Assembly: GCA_937901965.1 (NCBI GenBank)
Contig: CALGSW010000007.1
Span: forward strand, 62,001 to 126,000
Direction: 5' to 3'
Source: an uncultured Bacteroidota bacterium
GTDB lineage: Bacteria; Bacteroidota; Bacteroidia; Bacteroidales; UBA932
DNA length: 64,000 bases
The notes beneath the pieces are model-generated. The model was not told where the DNA came from, made no database searches, and saw only the letters and a list, made by a program, of their open reading frames with translations. A program made the translations under genes and the position numbers. Positions 25,250 to 31,786 of the stretch are shown piece by piece (position 1 is the first letter of the stretch; each line of letters begins with the position of its first letter).

Positions 25250-26392
25250 CTAAATTCCCAGTTTTCTTCTTATATGTTCAGGGATTGCATTTTTATGAAC
25301 CACAATGGAGATAGTCTTTGCTTCAACAAATTTTTTTGACAGGAAATTATATCCTCCAAAAATATTTATTTCCGGCTTCCAGGAATTCTTAACCTTGTAG
25401 TAAATGGTTCCGTTTTGATCAGTGGCCCTGCCGATAAGATGCATAAGATGAACGTCTGTGGTAACAAACTTCTCAAAACCTGATTGACGGCTTTCCTGAG
25501 TCACATCGGCCTCTTTGTATATCTTTTTAAAAGATAGTTCTCTGCCCTCTTCGCTCATCAGCTCTTCATCTGTAGCATTAACAGCCACTCCCATTTTATC
25601 AGAGTAGGACTTCTCACTCATATCTCCATCCCAGCATACGGTGTATCCATTTTCAAGAGAGTTATCTATAACCTGCATAAACTCATCAAGCGGGAGATTA
25701 TAGAATCTGCCTCCATCCCAGTTATCAGGAATTTCTAGTACAAAGTCAGAATACCATGGGTGGTGAGAGAAACTTGTAATCTCTACATAGTCTTCAATAT
25801 TCAATCCAAGACTATTGAAAAAGGATACAGAATTATACTCTTTGCCACTTATATTAAAATTTTGAGGGAGCGGGCCAAGATAAATGTCAAGCAGGCTTTC
25901 TACCAACTTAAAATATTCTGAGCTCCTGTTCTTAAGTTTAACAGGTACTTCTGCAATAGCGTTGACAAACCTGTTCAGTTCATCATGATTATGGAAAGCA
26001 GAGTTATAATTTATTCCTGTGTAAACACTTTCAGGAACAATACCATGCTTTTTTACAATATTGAACATCATATGAGCAAGGCTACCCTCGCCAAGGTTCC
26101 CGGCTCCTCTTCTAAGATAGTTATCCTGCAGACGGTTAATGTAATTGAACCTTACAGTGTGCATCTCAGATAAATCAAACTCACCCTTCCCTAATCTGAT
26201 AAGCTCAGACTCAAGGAATGAAGTTGTTGTGAATGACCAGCATGTGCCGGTTACTGCCTGATTTTTCACCGGAGTTGCTCTAAGTGAGATAGTCTCATTA
26301 AAAACATATGCCCCTGTTGACTTCCCTTCACTATTCGCATAAAGGACGCTTGTAAAGGATAAAACAGCCACAATTAAGAAGAAGTTTTTCAT
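25250..26392 (-). CDS. C1 family cysteine peptidase (PepC/bleomycin hydrolase-like), exported
   Basis: 380 residues from the ATG at 26392, with a signal peptide (MKNFFLIVAVLSFTSVLYA). The catalytic cysteine is in AVTGTCWSFTTTSF near residue 52. The histidine is in VHLMHLIGRA and the asparagine in YYKVKNSWKP near the C-terminus. The domain order and spacing fit aminopeptidase C/bleomycin hydrolase, which is cytoplasmic in many bacteria; the signal peptide indicates a periplasmic form here. The start was set at 26392 because the -7 promoter box at 26411-26418 lies between it and the alternative ATG at 26422. Confidence 0.9.
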   Translation of the reverse strand: MKNFFLIVAVLSFTSVLYANSEGKSTGAYVFNETISLRATPVKNQAVTGTCWSFTTTSFLESELIRLGKGEFDLSEMHTVRFNYINRLQDNYLRRGAGNLGEGSLAHMMFNIVKKHGIVPESVYTGINYNSAFHNHDELNRFVNAIAEVPVKLKNRSSEYFKLVESLLDIYLGPLPQNFNISGKEYNSVSFFNSLGLNIEDYVEITSFSHHPWYSDFVLEIPDNWDGGRFYNLPLDEFMQVIDNSLENGYTVCWDGDMSEKSYSDKMGVAVNATDEELMSEEGRELSFKKIYKEADVTQESRQSGFEKFVTTDVHLMHLIGRATDQNGTIYYKVKNSWKPEINIFGGYNFLSKKFVEAKTISIVVHKNAIPEHIRRKLGI

Positions 26393-26410
26393 AAACAGAT
26401 TTGTTTTTGT

Positions 26411-26418
26411 CAAAGATA
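26411..26418 (-). promoter_or_regulatory. -7 promoter element of the peptidase-to-CDGSH operon
   Basis: TATCTTTG on the minus strand, 18 bases before the ATG at 26392. It probably drives five genes (peptidase, esterase, symporter, thrC, CDGSH protein), whose spacing is -4 to 9 bases. Confidence 0.6.
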
Positions 26419-26551
26419 ACAATTTTACTAGCCGAATTCTTTATAAACACTCATTATCATTAGCAAAATTAAAATGTTTAAATTAAAATGTGTTATTTCA
26501 CAGATTTTAAAAAAGGGATTGTTTTTGCAGACAGAGAGCATTATTAGACAT

Positions 26552-27448
26552 TTAATTTTTGTTCTCTTTGAATTCAGATTTAAGATTATCCATCAACCCT
26601 ATAAGTTTCTCTCCACCTCTTTCGCTAATGTGATCAGGATCATCAAAATAGCAATCCGTATTCCGGAAGATGTCACGGAAATCATAAATGGTTATTCCGT
26701 TTGCCCTGAGGATACTGTCTGCTCCATATGATCTGCCGCCTATAAGACGGCTGTACTCATCTGCAAGTGGAAATTTGATCCCTATAAGAGTTATGTTTTC
26801 CTTGTCACAAAGTTCAATAATATTCATAAGTGACTCTTCAAGTTTTGCAGATCCATCCCCTTCAGGAAACTGTTCTGCAAATCGCTCTTCAGATAAAGCG
26901 ATTCTGTCTTCTTCACTTAACTGATCCCATGGCAGGTCCTCTACATCCTTTTTCTCTTCATTTACCCCCAGAAGCTTTTCAGACTGTTCGTTAAAAAAGT
27001 GTGATATTATTGCTCTTATGTTTGGATCAAATAAAACCACGAAATCCTGAAGCTTATATTGTGCAAAGTCAGATAGGCTGTAGTTACCCTGTGTATACTC
27101 ATACTTGAGTGATTTGTAACCATTGTTTGAAAACTCCCTGTAGGGACTTAATGTATGGTCATCTGCAGATATAAAAATTGTATCTATTTGCTCTTCTGAA
27201 GCAAGATAATTTAGTTTTCTCTCGGTGTCAATGTATGAGTCACTATAATATGAAAAATTTGCAATTCCAATCCTTTCAGTCTTATCCCCAAGATACCATC
27301 CGTGAGAATCGGCAAGCAGATAAGATTCATGCTCATCTGAATATTTGTAATAATCCATGAAGAGGATGTATTTAACAAGAAATATCACTCCATTTACTAA
27401 AAGCATTAGGAGTGCGAATTTTAATATAGATCTGATAAATTTCTCCAT
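26552..27448 (-). CDS. SGNH-fold-like membrane-anchored protein, partner of the MBOAT acyltransferase
   Basis: 298 residues from the ATG at 27448. One N-terminal TM helix (about residues 8-28) anchors an extracytoplasmic domain. YLLADSHGWYLGD near residue 45 resembles the GDSH block of AlgX/AlgJ/DltD-like SGNH proteins. DPDHISERGGEKL near the C-terminus supplies a matching Asp-x-x-His. It begins 1 base after the MBOAT gene. Together they probably carry an acyl group across the membrane and attach it to an extracellular polymer. The acceptor is unknown. Confidence 0.72.
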   Translation of the reverse strand: MEKFIRSILKFALLMLLVNGVIFLVKYILFMDYYKYSDEHESYLLADSHGWYLGDKTERIGIANFSYYSDSYIDTERKLNYLASEEQIDTIFISADDHTLSPYREFSNNGYKSLKYEYTQGNYSLSDFAQYKLQDFVVLFDPNIRAIISHFFNEQSEKLLGVNEEKKDVEDLPWDQLSEEDRIALSEERFAEQFPEGDGSAKLEESLMNIIELCDKENITLIGIKFPLADEYSRLIGGRSYGADSILRANGITIYDFRDIFRNTDCYFDDPDHISERGGEKLIGLMDNLKSEFKENKN

Positions 27449-27449
27449 C

Positions 27450-28904
27450 TCAAAATTGAAAATAGATAAACTCAATATTGCTTGCGAAGTTGCCAAACAG
27501 GTATATTGAAAGCAAAATCACCATATACCATGACCATCTGTATTTGCGGCTTCTGCCAATTCCAATGTCTTTGATTGCAAATTCCTTCTCCCGGCCCCTC
27601 CATTCAACTACTATAAATATTATCAACAGTATTATCAATGGCATAGTTTTATCTGCGCCTGTGAAGGATGGTATATTAAATAGAGATGCAGAAAATATTT
27701 TACCTACAATACTTATTGCATCACTAATACTCTCTGCTCTGAAGAAAATCCATGCAATAACAGTAAGGGAAAAAGTTGTTAGAATCATCAGGAGTTCCCT
27801 GAAATCTGGCAAAGCTCTTCCTTTTGCGACAATATCCAGATTGTTTCTGTTTTTTCCGGAAATCATCAGCGGAATAAAATACATAGCGTTCAATGCACCC
27901 CATGCCACATAGGTCCAGTTTGCCCCATGCCAGAAACCACTAAGAAGAAAAATCGCAAATATGTTTCTTGTTTTTTTCCACAGACCACCCTTGCTTCCGC
28001 CCAGTGGAATGTAAACATAGTCTCTGAACCACGATGAAAGCGAAATGTGCCATCTTCTCCAAAATTCTGCAATATCTCTGGAGAAGTACGGATAGGCAAA
28101 ATTTCGTAAGAGTTCAATGCCGAGTAGTCTGGATACTCCTAAAGCAATATCTGAGTAACCGGAAAAATCTCCATATATCTGAAAAGTGAAGAGCAGTGCT
28201 CCAATAAGTAACGTAGCCCCCGAGTGGTCATTGTGACTGTTAAAAATAATATTCGCGTACTCAGCGCAATTGTCGGCAATAACTATCTTCTTGAACAAAC
28301 CCCATAAAATCTGTCTGAGTCCGTTTGCAGCATCTGTGTAGCTAAAAGATCGGGCTTTTGAAATTTGTGGCAGCAAATGTGTTGCTCTCTCAATGGGGCC
28401 TGCTACCAAAAGGGGAAAGTAACTTACAAAAAGGGAGTAGTTTATAATATCTTTTTCAGGTTTGATCTTCCTGTTATAAATATCAATTATATAGGATAAT
28501 CCGTGAAATGTGTAAAACGAAATGCCAACAGGAAGAATAATGTTTAGTGTAGTGAATCCGGCATTTATTCCCAAAATGCTCAATGCCTCAGAGAAGGATT
28601 CGGCAAAAAAATTGAAATATTTGAAAAATCCGAGAAACCCCAGATTTACTATTATACTAATCCATAACCAGACTTTTCTTGCTCTCTCTTTTACTGAATT
28701 TGATATTGCAACGCCGGAAACATAGCCCAGGATAACAGATGCCACCAGTAAAAGCAAAAATCTCCAGTCCCAGCTTGCATAAAAGTATATGCTCGCAGAA
28801 AGAAGAAGTATATTCTGAATTTTATGCCCTTTTCCTGCAAGAATCCAGTATATTACAAATACAATCGGAAGAAATATTGCAAATGCAACCGAGTTGAATA
28901 ACAT
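27450..28904 (-). CDS. MBOAT family O-acyltransferase (AlgI/DltB-like)
   Basis: 484 residues from the ATG at 28904 (MLFNSVAFAIFLPIVF). Multiple TM helices and the typical MBOAT motifs are present: SYIIDIYNRK, YFPLLVAGPIERA, a FGDYSD-like YGDFSGYSDIALG, the conserved FWRRWHISLSSWFRDYVYIPLGG region split over residues ~290-312, and the catalytic histidine in SGFWHGANWTYVAWG. AlgI/PatA/DltB-type enzymes acetylate polysaccharides, or load acyl groups for export. The alternative ATG at 28955 would lie upstream of the promoter box. Confidence 0.92.
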   Translation of the reverse strand: MLFNSVAFAIFLPIVFVIYWILAGKGHKIQNILLLSASIYFYASWDWRFLLLLVASVILGYVSGVAISNSVKERARKVWLWISIIVNLGFLGFFKYFNFFAESFSEALSILGINAGFTTLNIILPVGISFYTFHGLSYIIDIYNRKIKPEKDIINYSLFVSYFPLLVAGPIERATHLLPQISKARSFSYTDAANGLRQILWGLFKKIVIADNCAEYANIIFNSHNDHSGATLLIGALLFTFQIYGDFSGYSDIALGVSRLLGIELLRNFAYPYFSRDIAEFWRRWHISLSSWFRDYVYIPLGGSKGGLWKKTRNIFAIFLLSGFWHGANWTYVAWGALNAMYFIPLMISGKNRNNLDIVAKGRALPDFRELLMILTTFSLTVIAWIFFRAESISDAISIVGKIFSASLFNIPSFTGADKTMPLIILLIIFIVVEWRGREKEFAIKDIGIGRSRKYRWSWYMVILLSIYLFGNFASNIEFIYFQF

Positions 28905-28909
28905 GGGCG

Positions 28910-28917
28910 CAAAAATA
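28910..28917 (-). promoter_or_regulatory. -7 promoter element of the MBOAT gene
   Basis: TATTTTTG on the minus strand ends 5 bases before the ATG at 28904, so the message would be leaderless or nearly so. Confidence 0.5.
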
Positions 28918-28970
28918 AGAAATCTCTGAATTTTTAAGTCATGAGTATTGCACAATAAAAATATTTAGTT

Positions 28971-28996
28971 TTACTTTGCAAATAAAAGTACTTTTA
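28971..28996 (+). promoter_or_regulatory. Promoter with operator-like palindrome, copy 1
   Basis: TTACTTTG (28971-28978) is a 7-of-8 match to TAnnTTTG. Immediately downstream, TAAAAGTACTTTTA (28983-28996) is a perfect 14-base palindrome covering the expected transcription start and reaching to 1 base before the ATG at 28998. A closely similar arrangement occurs at 29943-29970, before the DUF4153 gene. Confidence 0.55.
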
Positions 28997-28997
28997 A

Positions 28998-29624
28998 ATG
29001 AAAGAGGAAAAAGACTATATTAAGGACATATCTGAAATACGCTCAATGATGGAGCGTTCATCAAGATTTTTGTCCCTCTCAGGTCTCTCGGGAGTAATGT
29101 CAGGAATATATGCTCTTGCAGGCGTTCTGGTAGCATATCTGGTGTTTGGGTTTAATCCGGATTCTGTTACATATACCATCACAAGCGAGTCTGACTCTCC
29201 GGCAAATATTTCAAACGTGATATTTGTAGCTCTGGTTATTCTGGCACTTGCATTAGGGACAGTTATATATCTCTCCAGAAGAAATGCCGGGAAGAGGGGC
29301 GAGAAGATATGGAGTGCCACAACTCGCCGTCTTCTGGCCAATATGATGGTTCCTCTCTTTGCAGGAGGTGTCCTGATTGTTATACTAATTACAAATGGAC
29401 TGGCTGGTCTTGCAGCTCCTGTTTCAATGATTTTTTATGGACTGGCTCTGTTCACTGCTAGTAAAATGACTCTTGAAGAGGTAAAACTTATGGGTGTTAT
29501 ACAGATTGTGCTTGGACTTCTTGCTGCCTCTTTTATACAATATAGTCTTTTTATCTGGGCTTTGGGTTTTGGGGTGGTGAATATTATTTACGGCATCTTT
29601 ATGCATTATAAATACGAAAAGTGA
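28998..29624 (+). CDS. Integral membrane protein of unknown function
   Basis: 208 residues. A charged N-terminal stretch (MKEEKDYIKDISEIRSMMER) precedes a hydrophobic region with about five to six TM helices (residues ~25-45, 73-92, 110-130, 134-152, 160-178, 182-200). No catalytic motif is recognisable. It overlaps the winged-helix regulator gene by 4 bases (GTGA), and the two are probably co-translated. Its promoter carries a palindrome shared with the DUF4153 gene. A sensor or partner role for the regulator is conceivable but unproven. Confidence 0.75.
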   Translation: MKEEKDYIKDISEIRSMMERSSRFLSLSGLSGVMSGIYALAGVLVAYLVFGFNPDSVTYTITSESDSPANISNVIFVALVILALALGTVIYLSRRNAGKRGEKIWSATTRRLLANMMVPLFAGGVLIVILITNGLAGLAAPVSMIFYGLALFTASKMTLEEVKLMGVIQIVLGLLAASFIQYSLFIWALGFGVVNIIYGIFMHYKYEK

Positions 29625-29920
29625 AGATTTCAACTGAGGGTTTGCATAAGGCTTTTGAAAGCAGGATACGTCTGGGTATAATGTCTGCTCTTGCTGTGAA
29701 TGAAACACTAGATTTCAATTCACTAAAAGATTATCTGGACATTACTGACGGAAATCTTGCCAGCCATATAAAAGCACTTGAAAAGGAGGAGTTCATAGGC
29801 ATTGAAAAAAGCTTTATAGGAAAAAAGCCTAATACAAGATACTTTATAACAAAAGAGGGGAGAGATGCCTTTAGTCTTCATCTTGAAGCACTGGAGCAAT
29901 TTCTGAAATCAAATAAATAG
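29621..29920 (+). CDS. Small winged-helix transcriptional regulator
   Basis: 99 residues starting at a GTG that overlaps the upstream stop. It looks like a single winged-helix domain of the MarR/PadR-like type (HTH_34-like): helices in GIMSALAVNETLDFNSLKDYL, a recognition-helix region DGNLASHIKALEKEEFIGIEK, and the wing KPNTRYFITKEGRDAF. It has no separate ligand domain. Two near-identical palindromic elements lie just before its operon and before the next gene, so it may be an autoregulator that also controls the DUF4153 gene. Confidence 0.88.
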   Translation: MKISTEGLHKAFESRIRLGIMSALAVNETLDFNSLKDYLDITDGNLASHIKALEKEEFIGIEKSFIGKKPNTRYFITKEGRDAFSLHLEALEQFLKSNK

Positions 29921-29942
29921 AACAACTAATTTTTTTAACCAT

Positions 29943-29970
29943 TAACTTTGAAATACAAAGTACTATTAAA
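29943..29970 (+). promoter_or_regulatory. Promoter with operator-like element, copy 2
   Basis: TAACTTTG (29943-29950) matches TAnnTTTG. The 26 bases at 29945-29970 match those at 28973-28998 in 21 positions, including AAAGTACT. A second symmetry, ACTTTG-aaata-CAAAGT (29945-29961), overlaps the -7 box. It lies 13 bases before the DUF4153 start codon. Confidence 0.55.
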
Positions 29971-29983
29971 TACAAAAATAATT

Positions 29984-31216
29984 ATGAAAGAGGAAATTTT
30001 AGCATTCATCAATGATCCCGGTCAGCTTGAAAAGATGTACCGGTCAAACAAAACGCTCTTTAAAAAGGAGTTTCAAATTATTTATCCCCAGGTAGCCGGA
30101 CATCCCGTAGCAGACACCTGGAGTGAGAGGCTGAATTTTGAATCAGATTCTCTTAGCTTCGGAAGTTTCAAAGAGGTGGTTATAATAATCGGTCTCGCTC
30201 TGCTGGCCGGTTTTATAGCCAAGATGCCATCCATCTTTTCGTTAGATGAGGAGGTTTTCTACCCAAGAAATATTGGATTTGTAATCTTTCCAATTCTCGC
30301 TGGATATTTTGCCTGGAAGAATAATCTGTCAAAGGGAAAGATAGGTATAGTCGCTGGTATAATGCTTACAGGCCTTATCTTTATAAATTCACTCCCAAAG
30401 CTGGAAACGGATGTTCTCATTCTTTCCTGTATTCATTTAATACTTTTGCTTTGGGCCGTTACAGGCTTCTCATTTGTAGGATCAATTAAAAGAGAGGGTG
30501 AAAAACGACTCGGTTATCTTAAATTTAACGGAGACCTGGTTGTTATGACAACCCTTATCGTAATTGCAGGGGGTATTATGAGTGGTATAACAATTGGTCT
30601 CTTTGAACTGATTGGTTTTAAAATTGAGGAGGTCTATTTTCAATATGTTGGTATTATGGGCCTGGCGGCTTCACCTATAGTTGCCACTTATCTGATCAGA
30701 ACCAACCCTCAACTTGTTGGAAAGGTGTCGCCTGTAATTGCAAAAATATTCAGCCCGCTTGTCCTGATTATGCTCCTGGTGTTCCTTAGCGCAATGGCAT
30801 TTTCCGGCAAAGATCCATATAACGACAGAGAATTTCTGATTATTTTCAATGCACTTCTGGTGGGAGTTATGGCAATTATTTTCTTTTCAATTGCTGAATC
30901 ATCATCAGGAGAAAAGAGACGGTTAGAGCTGTGGATACTAATGCTTCTTTCAACAGTTACAATAATTGTTAACAGTATTGCACTCTCCGCAATACTTTTC
31001 AGAATCTCCGAATGGGGTCTCTCACCTAACAGAGCAGCAGTTCTGGGTGCAAATGTGCTGATTCTTATTAATCTTATCATTGTAACAGCTCAACTATTCA
31101 GAGTAATCAGAAAAAGAGGATCTGTTTCAGATATTGGAGAGTCCATCTCGCGTTACTTGCCGGTGTATGTCATATGGACAACTTTTGTAACCTTTGGATT
31201 CCCGATAATTTTTTAA
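29984..31216 (+). CDS. DUF4153-like integral membrane protein
   Basis: 410 residues from the ATG at 29984. A soluble N-terminal segment of about 60 residues, including LEKMYRSNKTLFKKEFQ, is followed by about 10-11 TM helices. The layout and the N-terminal segment fit DUF4153 proteins, which are common in Bacteroidota and of unknown function. The alternative ATG at 29948 lies inside the -7 box, so 29984 was chosen. It probably shares control with the upstream pair through the palindromic promoter. Confidence 0.75.
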   Translation: MKEEILAFINDPGQLEKMYRSNKTLFKKEFQIIYPQVAGHPVADTWSERLNFESDSLSFGSFKEVVIIIGLALLAGFIAKMPSIFSLDEEVFYPRNIGFVIFPILAGYFAWKNNLSKGKIGIVAGIMLTGLIFINSLPKLETDVLILSCIHLILLLWAVTGFSFVGSIKREGEKRLGYLKFNGDLVVMTTLIVIAGGIMSGITIGLFELIGFKIEEVYFQYVGIMGLAASPIVATYLIRTNPQLVGKVSPVIAKIFSPLVLIMLLVFLSAMAFSGKDPYNDREFLIIFNALLVGVMAIIFFSIAESSSGEKRRLELWILMLLSTVTIIVNSIALSAILFRISEWGLSPNRAAVLGANVLILINLIIVTAQLFRVIRKRGSVSDIGESISRYLPVYVIWTTFVTFGFPIIF

Positions 31217-31240
31217 GGGGATCCTTTAGCCCACGCCTGT

Positions 31241-31267
31241 AGGCCCAGCCTGGCTTGATATGGGCCC
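31241..31267 (-). pseudogene. Internally deleted remnant of the neighbouring CAT tRNA
   Basis: These 27 bases repeat both ends of the tRNA at 31302-31376 with its middle missing. The first 18 bases (AGGCCCAGCCTGGCTTGA) match the tRNA's T-arm and acceptor end in 15 positions. The next 9 (TATGGGCCC) match its 5' acceptor exactly. About 47 bases of D-arm, anticodon arm and variable region are lost. It lies between the DUF4153 gene and the tRNA's terminator. Confidence 0.6.
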
Positions 31268-31269
31268 AT

Positions 31270-31298
31270 AAAAAAAGGGAGTGAACATATTCACTCCC
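31270..31298 (-). terminator. Intrinsic terminator of the CAT tRNA gene
   Basis: A perfect 9-base-pair stem (GGGAGTGAA / TTCACTCCC, 31277-31285 and 31290-31298) with a 4-base loop. On the minus strand it is followed by seven T residues (31276-31270). Confidence 0.88.
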
Positions 31299-31301
31299 GT
31301 G

Positions 31302-31376
31302 TGGGCCCAGCTGGGCTTGAACCAGCGACCCCCTGATTATGAGTCAGGTGCTACTAACCAACTGAGCTATGGGCCC
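31302..31376 (-). tRNA. tRNA with CAT anticodon (Ile2 or elongator Met)
   Basis: A 75-base cloverleaf on the minus strand: acceptor GGGCCCA pairing with TGGGCCC, D-arm AGCTCAGTTGGTTAGTAGC, anticodon stem CCTGA/TCAGG with loop CTCATAA, T-arm CGCTGGTTCAAGCCCAGC, discriminator A. CCA is not encoded. The G1-C72 pair argues against initiator tRNA. The T-arm resembles E. coli tRNA-Ile2, whose C34 becomes lysidine, more than tRNA-Met, but the assignment needs TilS-identity analysis. Confidence 0.92.
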
Positions 31377-31387
31377 CAAAAGGACTG

Positions 31388-31395
31388 CAAAAATA
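31388..31395 (-). promoter_or_regulatory. -7 promoter element of the CAT tRNA
   Basis: TATTTTTG on the minus strand, 11 bases before the tRNA 5' end, followed by CAGTCC as at the tRNA-Gly promoter. It overlaps one arm of an inverted repeat (GACTGCAA 31383-31390, TTGCAGTC 31424-31431) that may also help end rpsJ transcription. Confidence 0.55.
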
Positions 31396-31448
31396 GTAAA
31401 AATCCTGAAACTCCTAATATTTATTGCAGTCTTTATTGTGTAAAATCA

Positions 31449-31754
31449 TCAAACCTTGATTTCAACCTCAACTCCGCTAGGAAGCTCAAGCTTCATAAGG
31501 GCATCTACTGTTTTAGGGGTGGAGCTGTAGATATCCAGGAGGCGGCGGAATGAGTTTAGCTCAAACTGTTCGCGGGCTTTCTTGTTAACGAAAGTAGAGC
31601 GGTTTACTGTAAAAATCTTTTTATCAGTAGGAAGTGGAATGGGTCCGCTTACAATTGCGCCTGTAGCCTTCACAGTTTTTACAATCTTATCTGCAGATTT
31701 ATCTACAAGCATATGATCGTAAGATTTCAGCTTTATTCTTATTTTTTGGCTCAT
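31449..31754 (-). CDS. rpsJ: 30S ribosomal protein S10
   Basis: 101 residues, a full-length S10 (MSQKIRIKLKSYDHMLVDKS... ending SGVEVEIKV). It contains IKLKSYDHMLVD and the GPIPLPTDKKIFTVNRSTFVNKKAREQFEL region of the ribosomal protein. It is the last gene of the str operon, 32 bases after fusA. In most Bacteroidota rplC follows directly. Here a tRNA and unrelated genes follow instead, and rplC is 32 kb away on the other strand. Confidence 0.98.
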   Translation of the reverse strand: MSQKIRIKLKSYDHMLVDKSADKIVKTVKATGAIVSGPIPLPTDKKIFTVNRSTFVNKKAREQFELNSFRRLLDIYSSTPKTVDALMKLELPSGVEVEIKV

Positions 31755-31786
31755 TTCTGTTATATATTAACCAATTTATAATTCTG

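Noticed and set aside
26423..26551. Possible regulatory RNA between the C1 peptidase and SGNH genes
   Set aside because: Only an A+T-rich spacer with a promoter for the peptidase was seen. There is no stable hairpin or known riboswitch motif.
27478..27912. 144-residue open frame opposite the MBOAT gene
   Set aside because: It is fully contained within a well-supported coding sequence and has no recognisable domain.
31281..31553. Open frame running through the CAT tRNA and the end of rpsJ
   Set aside because: It covers a tRNA, its terminator and the antisense of rpsJ, and cannot be a real gene.
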